A stretch of DNA of 64,000 nt. Origin: Rubrivivax sp. (GTDB taxonomy: Bacteria > Pseudomonadota > Gammaproteobacteria > Burkholderiales > Burkholderiaceae_C). Numbering within the stretch: the first letter of the stretch is position 1; each line of letters opens with the position of its first letter. Positions 1-8,200 of the stretch are shown in pieces. The stretch is from positions 62,001-126,000 of the forward strand of contig JAIYCR010000020.1 in assembly GCA_027487905.1 (NCBI GenBank). Direction: 5' to 3'. The notes under the pieces are model-generated. The model was not told the DNA's origin, did not search any database, and saw nothing but the letters and a program-made list of their open reading frames with translations. Both the position numbers and the translations under genes were made by a program.

Positions 1-3
1 CGG

Positions 4-852
4 TCAGGACGATGGCCGAAGCGGATCGTCCAGTGCCAGGTCGACCCGGGGCGCGCCATCCGCGGTGGCGGCGATGCGGACCGCGCCGCCGAACACCGCT
101 TCGACGGCACGGTGCTGCCGCGCTTGGCTGGCGGGGCCGGCCGCGACCACCCGACCGCTGTCCATCACCCAGAGGTGGTCGGCCTGCAGCGCGATCGGCA
201 GGTCGTGCAGCACGGTGAGCACCTGCCGCGGTGGGGTTCCGTCCGCGGCCGGCCCGGCACTGAAGCGGCGCAGCAGCCGCGCCAGCGCGATCTGATGCGG
301 CGGGTCGAGGTGGGTGGTGGGCTCGTCCAGCATCAGCACCGGGGCGCCGGTGGCCAGCGCCCGCGCGAGCAGCACCCGTTGCCGCTCGCCACCGGACAGC
401 GACAGCAGCCGCCGATGCTCCCAGGCGAGGCTGTCCGTGGCCTGCAGCGCCGCATCCACCGCGGCGTGGTCCACAGCCTGCGGCGTGCCGCCCAGGCCCA
501 GGTGGGCGATACGGCCCAGCGCCACCGTCTCGCGCACCGTCAGCTCGCCCGTGGGCTCGCCGCCCTGGGGCAACCAGGCCCGTTCGCGGGCCTGCTGCGC
601 CGAGGTCCAGTGGTGGAGCGGTCGCCCACGCAGCCAGACCTCTCCGGCACTGGGTTCGAGCAGCCCCGCCAGCGCGCGCAGCAGGGTGGACTTGCCCGCG
701 CCATTGGGGCCGACGATGGCCGTCCAGCCGTGTTCCAGCGTCACGTCCACCCGCTGAAGCACCTCCCGTCCGCCCCGCCGCACCGACAGCCCGCGCGCGC
801 AGAGGCCCGTCGTGGGTGGCGCGTCGCCACGGGGCGCCGCCTGCGGGTTCAC
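4..852 (-). CDS. btuD: Vitamin B12 ABC transporter, ATP-binding subunit
   Basis: ATPase that would power cobalamin import through the BtuC-type permease encoded just upstream. The 282-residue product has Walker A (GPNGAGKS, residues 48-55), the ABC signature LSGGERQR, Walker B (VLMLDEPT) and a switch-region histidine (VLHDL), all intact. I chose the GTG at 852 because it overlaps the TGA of the permease gene (GTGA) and yields a protein of normal length; the frame stays open further upstream but only inside the permease gene. It is the last gene of the btuBFCD operon. The family also includes haem and iron-siderophore ATPases; B12 is assigned from the riboswitch and BtuB/BtuF neighbours, not from this protein alone. 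Confidence 0.9.
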   Translation of the reverse strand: MNPQAAPRGDAPPTTGLCARGLSVRRGGREVLQRVDVTLEHGWTAIVGPNGAGKSTLLRALAGLLEPSAGEVWLRGRPLHHWTSAQQARERAWLPQGGEPTGELTVRETVALGRIAHLGLGGTPQAVDHAAVDAALQATDSLAWEHRRLLSLSGGERQRVLLARALATGAPVLMLDEPTTHLDPPHQIALARLLRRFSAGPAADGTPPRQVLTVLHDLPIALQADHLWVMDSGRVVAAGPASQARQHRAVEAVFGGAVRIAATADGAPRVDLALDDPLRPSS

Positions 853-1934
853 CGGTCCTCCCGCTGAAGGCTGGACGACTGGCGGCGCAGCAGCGCGTAG
901 AGGTAGACACCGCCCACCACAGCCGTGATCACGCCCACCGGAAGCTCCTGCGGTGCCAGCAACGCGCGGGCCAGCAGGTCGGCCCACAGCAGCAGCACCG
1001 CGCCCACCAGCGCACTGGCGCCCAGCAGCCAGCGGTGGGCACCGGGTGCATGCCGCCGCACCAGGTGAGGGGCCACCAGCCCGACGAAGGCCACCAGCCC
1101 GGCCTGGGAAACCGCCAGCGCCGTTGCCGCAGCCAGCACCACCACCAGCCGAAGTCGGATGCGGCCGAGCGAAAGGCCCAGGCTGGCCGCGGTGTCGTCG
1201 CCCAGCGTCAGCGCGTCCAGCGCGCGTGCATGGCGCAGGGCTGTGCCGGCGGCCAGCGCCAGGCCGGCGGCCAGCCAGACCACCGCGTCCCAGCCGAGCA
1301 CGCCGGTGTTGCCCAGCAGGAAGGCCTGACGCGCCCGCAGCGCCTGCGGCGAGAACTGGGTGATGAGGTCACCCACGGCGGCCAGCAGCACCGCCACCAC
1401 CACGCCGGCCAGCAGCAGGCGCAGCGTGTCCACCGCACCCCGGGCCAGCGCCAGCGTCAGCGCCACGCCGCCCAGCGCCCCGAAGAAGGCCGCCGCCACC
1501 AGCCCGAGCTGGGCGAGGCCCGCCATCGCGCCGATCTCGAAGGCCATGCCAGAGGCGCCGGCAGCCGCGAGCACGGCCACCACCCCCAGGCCGGCCCCAG
1601 CGGCCGAGCCCAGCAGGTAGGGGTCGGCCAGCGGGTTGCGGAACAGGCCCTGGGCCAGCGCCCCGGCCAGCCCCAGCAGCGCGCCGACCAGCGCCGCGCC
1701 CAGGCCCCGCGGCGCGCGGATCTCGCCGAGGATGAGCGCGGCTTGCTCGCCGGCCAGTTCCTCGGCCAGCCGGCCCGGCGCGAAGCCCTGCGGCCCGGTG
1801 ACCAGGCCGGCCAGCAGGCCGCCCGCCAGCAGCCCGGCCATCGCCAGCGCCAGCCATCGGCGTCGCCCGAGGTCCAGGTCCGGCGCAGCGGTCGGGGCCG
1901 ACGGCAGTGAACGGGGTGCGGTGCCGGGGTTCAT
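849..1934 (-). CDS. btuC: Vitamin B12 ABC transporter, permease subunit (FecCD family)
   Basis: Inner-membrane permease of 361 residues, the usual FecCD/BtuC length, with about ten hydrophobic segments. Family-typical stretches are visible: an LGEIRAPR-like motif near the N-terminus, a LLGSAAGAGLG region, and GLVAFVGLVAPHLVRR before the last helices, the region that contacts the ATPase. The ATG at 1934 overlaps the TGA of the btuF-like gene (ATGA), so translation is probably coupled. The frame remains open upstream only as an artefact of high GC. Substrate is inferred from context; haem or ferric-siderophore permeases belong to the same family. Confidence 0.9.
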   Translation of the reverse strand: MNPGTAPRSLPSAPTAAPDLDLGRRRWLALAMAGLLAGGLLAGLVTGPQGFAPGRLAEELAGEQAALILGEIRAPRGLGAALVGALLGLAGALAQGLFRNPLADPYLLGSAAGAGLGVVAVLAAAGASGMAFEIGAMAGLAQLGLVAAAFFGALGGVALTLALARGAVDTLRLLLAGVVVAVLLAAVGDLITQFSPQALRARQAFLLGNTGVLGWDAVVWLAAGLALAAGTALRHARALDALTLGDDTAASLGLSLGRIRLRLVVVLAAATALAVSQAGLVAFVGLVAPHLVRRHAPGAHRWLLGASALVGAVLLLWADLLARALLAPQELPVGVITAVVGGVYLYALLRRQSSSLQREDR

Positions 1935-2884
1935 CGAAGGGGCGGGGGCAAGGCCGCGATGCAGTCCGCCAGCCCGGCGGCGGTTTCGCCCAGGCGCGGT
2001 CCCGGGCGGATCAGGCGCTCGTAGTCCTCGCCGCCCAGCGCACAGCGTCGGCCTTCGCGCAGGGCGCGCAGCGCATGCCAGCCCGGTCGCGTGGCCATGG
2101 CGTCGACATCCCGGCGCGGGCCGATGATCAGATCGGGTGCGGCCTGCAGCACGAACTCGGGGTTCAGCCGGGGAAAGGGCCCGAGCGACGGTCCGGCGAT
2201 GTTCACCAGGCCCAGCCGCGCCAGGGTCTCGCCGATGAAGGAATCGGCGCCGGCGGCATAGGGCCCCGCACCGATCTCCAGGTAGACGCTGCGCCCGCGC
2301 CAGGCGGCCGGCAACCGGGCTGCGGCGGCCTGCAGCTGGCCTTCGATCGCTGCCCACGCGCGGGGCCCGGCGGCGGCATCGCCCAGCAGGCGCCCCACGG
2401 TGATCAAGGCGCGCTGCACGTCCGCGTGCCGGTCCGACTGCAGCCTCACCACCCGCAGGCCCAGGGCTTCCAGCCGGTCCAGGCCGCGCGAGGACGTGGA
2501 GGCCAGCACCAGGTCCGGCCGCAGCGTCACCACCGTCTCCACCGCCACCGCGTCCATGTCGCCCGTGCGGGGCAGGCGGTTCACCGCGGGCGGCCAGTTC
2601 GAATGCCGGTCCACACCGACCAGGCGCGACACCCCGTCCAGCGCGGCGACGACCTCGGTCAGCGAGGGCAGCATCGAGACGATGCGTCGGGCGGGGCCGG
2701 CCAGTCGATGTTCACGGCCCCGGTCGTCGCGCACGACGATCTCCGCCTCCCGGGCGCGCGCTGGCGAGTCCGGGGCGGGCGTGGAGGCGGCGGCACGGGC
2801 GGTCGGGCCCAGCCCGCAGGCCAGGCCCGCGCCCAGACCCGCCAGCAGGCCCGCCATCGCCGCGACGCCGCGCCGCTGGATCAC
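1931..2884 (-). CDS. btuF: Cobalamin-binding periplasmic protein (BtuF-like)
   Basis: Substrate-binding protein of 317 residues that would hand corrinoid to the BtuCD-type permease. An alanine/glycine-rich N-terminal export signal ends near PTARA. The body shows the periplasmic-binding helical-backbone features: RRIVSMLPSLTEVVAALDG, then LVGVDRHSNWP, then RPDLVLAS, which match the cobalamin-binding branch. The GTG start at 2884 overlaps the TGA of btuB (GTGA); an in-frame ATG nine codons later is also possible. A cysteine lies in the signal (GLAC) but the lipobox is poor, so a soluble periplasmic protein is more likely than a lipoprotein. Confidence 0.87.
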   Translation of the reverse strand: MIQRRGVAAMAGLLAGLGAGLACGLGPTARAAASTPAPDSPARAREAEIVVRDDRGREHRLAGPARRIVSMLPSLTEVVAALDGVSRLVGVDRHSNWPPAVNRLPRTGDMDAVAVETVVTLRPDLVLASTSSRGLDRLEALGLRVVRLQSDRHADVQRALITVGRLLGDAAAGPRAWAAIEGQLQAAAARLPAAWRGRSVYLEIGAGPYAAGADSFIGETLARLGLVNIAGPSLGPFPRLNPEFVLQAAPDLIIGPRRDVDAMATRPGWHALRALREGRRCALGGEDYERLIRPGPRLGETAAGLADCIAALPPPLR

Positions 2885-4851
2885 CGGCCCTGCCAGCGCA
2901 GCGTCACGAAGGCCTCCCGCCCGGGCTGGTCATAGCCCAGGGAGGTCTCGTAACGGCGATCGGTGGCGTTGTTCAACGCCAGGCCCAGGCTCCAGCCGCT
3001 GCTCAGCGAGCGGTCCACCCGCAGGTCCAGCCGGGTGAAGCCGGCCAGCGGCGTGGTGTTGGCCGCGTCCTCGAAGCGCTGCCCCACCTTCTGCACCGCC
3101 GCGCCATAGCGCCAGCCGCCCGAGGCCTCCCGGTCGGCGGACAGGCGCGCGCTTTCGGTGGCCCGACGCGGCAGCCACTTGCCGAAGTTGGCCGAGCCGG
3201 CCGTGTCGTTGAAGGGCTCGAGCTTCTCGGCCGAAGCCGCCAGGACCCAGGGGCCGATGCGGCCGTCCCAGGACAGGCTGAGCCCGTCCATCCGGGCCCG
3301 GGGCACGTTCACCGGCAGCGGGCCGCTGGGGATGTAGCCGCGGATGCGGTTCTGGAAGGCGCTGGCCCGCACCTGCTGCCCCGCCTCGGCCCAGCGGATG
3401 CTGGCCTCGCGGTGCCGGCCCTCCTCGGGCTGCAGCGTGGGGCTGCCGAAGCCGGGGAAATAGAGCTGGTTGAAGCTCGGGGCCACGAAGCTGGTGGCCG
3501 CCGAAGCGCCGATGCGCACCGCCGGGGTGACGTCGTAGCCATAGGCCAGCGACCCGGTGGAGGGGCTGCCGAACTGCGAGTTGCGGTCGCGACGCAGCGC
3601 GCCCTGCCAGTGGTGCGCACCGCGTTGCCCGTTGAGGCCGGCGGCCAGCGCGTCCACGCGTCGATCGGACACGGTGTAGGGGCTGCCGGGCCGGCTGACG
3701 TCCTGCTCCAGCCGTTCGGCCACCAGCAGCAGCTGGCCGGCCGGCGTGCCCACCGTGTTCTCCCAGGTCCACTGCGTCTGCTCGGTGCGGGTGGCGCCCA
3801 GCGTGGCGAAGCGCGAGGCGCTGGCCAGGGTGTCGAAGCTGTCCTCGCTGCGGGCCAGCATCACCCGGGTGCTCCACGATCCCAGCACCGGGCCGGCCAG
3901 CTGCAGCGAGCCGCTGCGGTTGAGCAGCCCCGCCCGCGCGTCGGCCCCGAGCCCGTCGTCATAGGCGCTGGTGCCGCGCGAGTTCAGCCACTGCGCCTGG
4001 GCCCGCCAGGCGCCCGGCAGGGCCAGGCCCGCGCTGGCGCTGAAGGTGTCCTGGTCGAAGGGGTCGACATCGCCGTTGAAGTTGCCGAAGGGCGCGCGCG
4101 GGTTGGACACCGACACCCCTTCGCGGCGGATGGATGCCACCTGGAGCGCACCGTCCAGCGCCCCCTGGCGGCCGCGCAGGCCGGCCGACAACCGACGGTC
4201 CTCATGCGAGCCCAGGGTGACCGACGCGTCGGGTCGCAGGCCGTCCTGGCCGCGGCGGGTGAAGACCTGCACCACGCCGCCCACCGCGTCGCTGCCATAC
4301 AGCGCCGCCAGCGGGCCGCGGACGATCTCGATGCGGTCGATGGCCTCCAGCGGCAGGTTGTCCCAGCTGGGCGTGCCCAGCGTGGCCGAGCCCAGCCGCA
4401 CGCCGTCGACCAGCAGCAGCACGTGCCGGGCCTCCAGCCCGCGGATGGACACCGAAGACACCTTGCCCAGGCCGCCGTTGCCCCAGCTCTGCAGGCCCGG
4501 TTGGCGGGCCAGCAGCTCGGACAGCGTGCGGCCGGTGGAAGCCTCGATCTCGCGCCGGTCGATCACCGTGGTTTCCGCCAGGGTCTGGTCGATGCGCGTG
4601 GGGGTGCGGGCCGCCGTCACCACCACTGGCGACAAGGCCATCGGGGCGCCGGCGGGCGCCAGCCCCTGGACCTGGGCCTGGGCCTGGGCTTCGGACAAAA
4701 GGGGCAAGGTCGCGGTCACGAGCAGGGCCAGCTGGGCGAGCGGCGCCGGCGGGCCGAATCGGCGAGGTCTGGACGAGGAGGGACCGGCGCAGGACGGACG
4801 CAGGGAAACCGGTCCGCGCAGCGGCGGACGGCCATACAGGGATGACTTCAT
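2881..4851 (-). CDS. btuB: TonB-dependent vitamin B12 receptor (BtuB-like)
   Basis: Outer-membrane beta-barrel receptor of 656 residues, close to the size of BtuB. The long N-terminus is basic and proline-rich before a hydrophobic signal segment ending in SEAQAQAQ. A TonB-box-like SPVVVTAART follows, then the plug domain (ELLARQPGLQ, SIRGLEARHVLLLVDGVR, DRIEIVRGPLAALYGSDAVGGVVQVFTRR), then the barrel, which ends in an aromatic-containing strand (VTLRWQGR). First gene of a four-gene operon and directly downstream of a cobalamin riboswitch. The ATG at 4851 has no clear Shine-Dalgarno, as expected if the riboswitch sequesters initiation. Barrel specificity cannot be read from sequence; the B12 call rests on the leader. 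Confidence 0.92.
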   Translation of the reverse strand: MKSSLYGRPPLRGPVSLRPSCAGPSSSRPRRFGPPAPLAQLALLVTATLPLLSEAQAQAQVQGLAPAGAPMALSPVVVTAARTPTRIDQTLAETTVIDRREIEASTGRTLSELLARQPGLQSWGNGGLGKVSSVSIRGLEARHVLLLVDGVRLGSATLGTPSWDNLPLEAIDRIEIVRGPLAALYGSDAVGGVVQVFTRRGQDGLRPDASVTLGSHEDRRLSAGLRGRQGALDGALQVASIRREGVSVSNPRAPFGNFNGDVDPFDQDTFSASAGLALPGAWRAQAQWLNSRGTSAYDDGLGADARAGLLNRSGSLQLAGPVLGSWSTRVMLARSEDSFDTLASASRFATLGATRTEQTQWTWENTVGTPAGQLLLVAERLEQDVSRPGSPYTVSDRRVDALAAGLNGQRGAHHWQGALRRDRNSQFGSPSTGSLAYGYDVTPAVRIGASAATSFVAPSFNQLYFPGFGSPTLQPEEGRHREASIRWAEAGQQVRASAFQNRIRGYIPSGPLPVNVPRARMDGLSLSWDGRIGPWVLAASAEKLEPFNDTAGSANFGKWLPRRATESARLSADREASGGWRYGAAVQKVGQRFEDAANTTPLAGFTRLDLRVDRSLSSGWSLGLALNNATDRRYETSLGYDQPGREAFVTLRWQGR

Positions 4852-4924
4852 GGAATGGGAAACCGGAAAGACCTGTGCGCCGCCGCTTCCCCGCAGCCGC
4901 GCACTTCACGGGCTGGCGCTCACA

Positions 4925-5125
4925 CGCCGACCCACCCTGTTGGCCGGTATCCGGGCTGGCGGAACGACCCGTGTGTCCTTCCCAGGCGGCAAAGCCCAGT
5001 GGAGTCTCGACACGAGCGGGAGTCACTCCCCGAAGGGGCATGAACTCCGTCCGCTGACCGTTGCGGGGGCAGCTCAGGCAGGGCGGGCCGCGATGCAGCG
5101 CCGCCGTCCTGATTCCCGTTTAACT
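4925..5125 (-). promoter_or_regulatory. Cobalamin (B12) riboswitch upstream of btuB
   Basis: Read on the minus strand, this leader shows the conserved cobalamin-element blocks in order. AAACGGGAATC lies near 5111-5121; CTGCCCCCGCAACGGT lies near 5060-5077; the B12-box-like CCACTGGGC is at about 4994-5002; CCTGGGAAGG follows; and GCCCGGATACCGGCC ends near 4942. Spacing and order match the class that lowers expression of B12 transport genes when adenosylcobalamin binds. The 379-base stretch 4852-5230 between btuB and tamB holds this element, about 75 bases of leader before the btuB start, and a hairpin after tamB. Ends are approximate. Confidence 0.9.
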
Positions 5126-5211
5126 GCGTCGCCTGGAGGGGCGGCGCGAGCACCAACGTGCTGATCATAGGGGCGACGGGCTGGCATGGCGCTGACGGGC
5201 GTCGCCGGGCC

Positions 5212-5230
5212 CCTGGCGCGCAGCGCCAGG
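5212..5230 (-). terminator. Hairpin directly after tamB
   Basis: Perfect 8-bp inverted repeat CCTGGCGC/GCGCCAGG with a 3-base loop, starting at the base after the tamB stop codon. There is no T-run on the minus strand, so it may stabilise a 3' end or stop transcription weakly rather than act as a classical intrinsic terminator. Confidence 0.45.
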
Positions 5231-8200
5231 CTATTGCCAGCGCCAGGTCCAGATCAGGTCCAGCGAGTTGTCCTCGCCGGACTGCGCCCGCAGGGTGAAG
5301 CGGCGGGCCAGCCGGTAGATCAGCTGGAAGCTGCCGGTGGCCGCATTCAGGCTGCGCTCGTAGCCCACGTACCAGCGACGGTTGAGCTGCTTGCCCAGCG
5401 TGAGCACGGTGTCCCGGGTGTTCTCGCCCTCGCTCTGGCTGAGCGACAGGGTGTCCAGGCCCAGCAGCGCGCTGATGGGGTCCTTGGAGCCGCCGTCCTC
5501 GCCGGCCAGCAGCGCGATGGCCGCCTGCTGCAGCAGCGCGGCATCGCTGCGTCCCAGCCCGTCCGATCCCCGTCCGAGCACCAGCCAGGACAGCTTCTCG
5601 GTCTCGCTCATCTCCGGCTCGGAGAACAGCCTCACCCGGGGTGCGGCGGCCGGCCCGACGATGCTCACCCCGACCACCACGTCCAGGTTGGGCCGGGTGG
5701 CCTGGATGTCCAGCCGGGGGTTGTCCAAGGGCCCCGCGAAGACGACGTTGCCGCGGGACAGCACCAGCCGCTGCCCATAGGCGGCATAGGTGCCGTCCAC
5801 CGCGCGGATCGTCCCGTTCAGCGCCAGCCGGTTGGCCGGCGAACTCACGCGCAACTGGCCGCGAAGCCCCGCATCCAGGCCGCGGCCACGCACCCGCAGG
5901 CGCTCCCCGAGGTCAAGCTGCAGGTCGACAGCGATCTGGATGGCCGTGGGCTCGGTGCGGGACACGGGCACTTCCCCGGCCTCGTCCGGTGCGGGCTTGC
6001 CGTCGATCACCACATCCTCGGACAGCTCGGGCGCATCGCGTCGGGAGAAGTCGATCAGTCCTTCGTCCACGCCGAAGCGCCCATCCACCGCGAAACGGCC
6101 GGGCTCCAGCCGCAACCGGGCGCGTCCGCTGGTCACGATGCGCCGGTCCACGCGGCCGAGCAGCTGGAACTGCTCGGCCACCACCTGCAGCTCGGTGACC
6201 GGCTTTCCCGCCTCGGCGGCCATGCCGCCAGTCACGACCAGCGTGCCGGCGCCCGCGCGCGCGCGGGCCACCTCGAGCTGGGCGCGGTCGCCTTGCAGGC
6301 GCAGCAGCAGCTGCCCGTCGGTGATCGAGACGCCCAGCAGCGGATTGCGCACCGTCAGCGCGTCGCCGCGCAACTCGCCCGTCAGGCGTCTGTCGCCCAG
6401 CGTGCCGCCGATGTCGATCTCGCTTCGGACCTGCCCGCCCAGCCTCCAGCCCGCCGGCACCCAGGCGCCCCAGACCCCGAGGTCGTCGACCTGCGTGAGG
6501 AGCCGACCCTGCACCGGCGACGCAGCAGCCGGCCAGGCGCTGCCGGGCGCAGCCGGGGTCTCGATGCGGCCGCTCAGACGGCCCAGACGGCGGCCCACCG
6601 TGCCCAGGTCCAGCGTCCAGCGGCCGTCGCGTGCCGACAGCGCCACCGCGAGCTCGCTCAGGCCGAGCGCCTGGCGCAGGCCCCCTTCGTCCACGAAGAG
6701 ATCGCCCGATTGCCGCTCCACCCGCAGGTCGAGTTGAAGGTCACGGGCCGGGTCCGCCCCGCTGCGCGCTTGCAGACGGCCGCCGACCAGGAGATCGCCG
6801 CCCCAGCCGAAGCCAGGCTGCAGGCGCTGCAGCAAGGGACCCACGGCCACCGGTTCCAGCCGCGCATCGGCCTCGAAGGCGCCCGCCTGTCCGGCCACGC
6901 TCTGCTGCCATCGCAGGCGCTCCCACTGCAGCGTCACGGCTGCCGATCGAAGCTGACCTCCGCCGCTTCGCACCTGCCACGGCGAGGGCAGCTCCAGTGG
7001 CGAAGGCCCGATCGGGGGCAGGGGGTCCGCGCGGGCCACCCTTGAGCGGGCCACCCCTGGGCGGGCCGTGTCCGTCCCGGTCGGAGCCCCGACGGCGGGG
7101 GGCGGCAGCGGGCGTCCGGGCACGTCCACCACCAGCGACGAAAGCTGGGCGGCCAGCCATTCGGCGGGAAGGCCCGGGGCGACGGCGGCGCCAGGCGCTG
7201 CGACGACGGGCGCTGCGACAAGGGGCGCTGCGACCACGGGCGCTGCGACCACGGGCGATAGCGCGATCGGCGCGCCGGCCCGAGCGGGCTCGATGCGCGC
7301 CTGAACCTGCTGCATCGTCCACTGCGTGGCACGGCTTTCGAGCCAGGCGCGCAGCGCGGGCTCCAGGCCCGCAGGCAGGGGCGGCGACACCGCGCGAGCC
7401 GCAGCCGGCTCGGAGGCCGGTCCGGAGGCCACCTGCCAGCGCCCCTGGGTCTGAAGGGTCCAGCGGCTGCGCTCGTCGGCACGGGCCTCGCCGGGGGCAG
7501 CGCCCAGCAGCCGCAGCAGCGTCGGGGGAATCGCGCGGGCCTGGACGCTGGCGCCCACCGTGTGCTGTTCCAGCGTGCCGTCCACCCGCAGCAGCCCCTG
7601 GTCCAGCACCTGACCACCCTGGCGTGCCGACTGGAAGGCCAGCTGCAGCCGCAGGGCCTCGCCCGCCCAGGGGCTCGCCGCCAGCAGGCCCTCGGCCTGG
7701 GCCACGCTGGCGGCTCCCGCGCGCAGGGCGCGCGCCTGGAAGCTGCCCTCGGTGCGCATCCAGGGCCACTGGCCCTCTGCCTTCAACCTGGCCTGCAGGG
7801 CGCCGGCCAGCTCCGGCCCGGTGCCGGAGGCCGACTGGCCCGCCATCGCCGCGCGCCACCAGGGCCTCAGCGTGCCGAGCGCCGGGGCTTCCAGCGCCAG
7901 GGTCAGCCGGTCCCTGGGTTCGGCACCGGCAACTGCCTGGCCCGTCGGCGCCGTCTTCCCGGTCAGCGCGAGACGGCTGGCGTCCAGCGCCAGGCGGTTG
8001 CCGCCCGCCTCGACCCGCCCCTGCACCTGCAGGGGCGTGGCCAGCTCGGCACGCTGCAGGCGGACCTCGGCGCGCAGCGGCACGGCCAGCAGGGTCGAGC
8101 CGGGGTCCAGCTGCAGCGTCAGGTCGCCCAGCATGCCGGCCAGCCGTTCAACAACGCCGTCCGTGCTGCCTTGGGCGACGGCAGGCCACTGCACTGCCCA

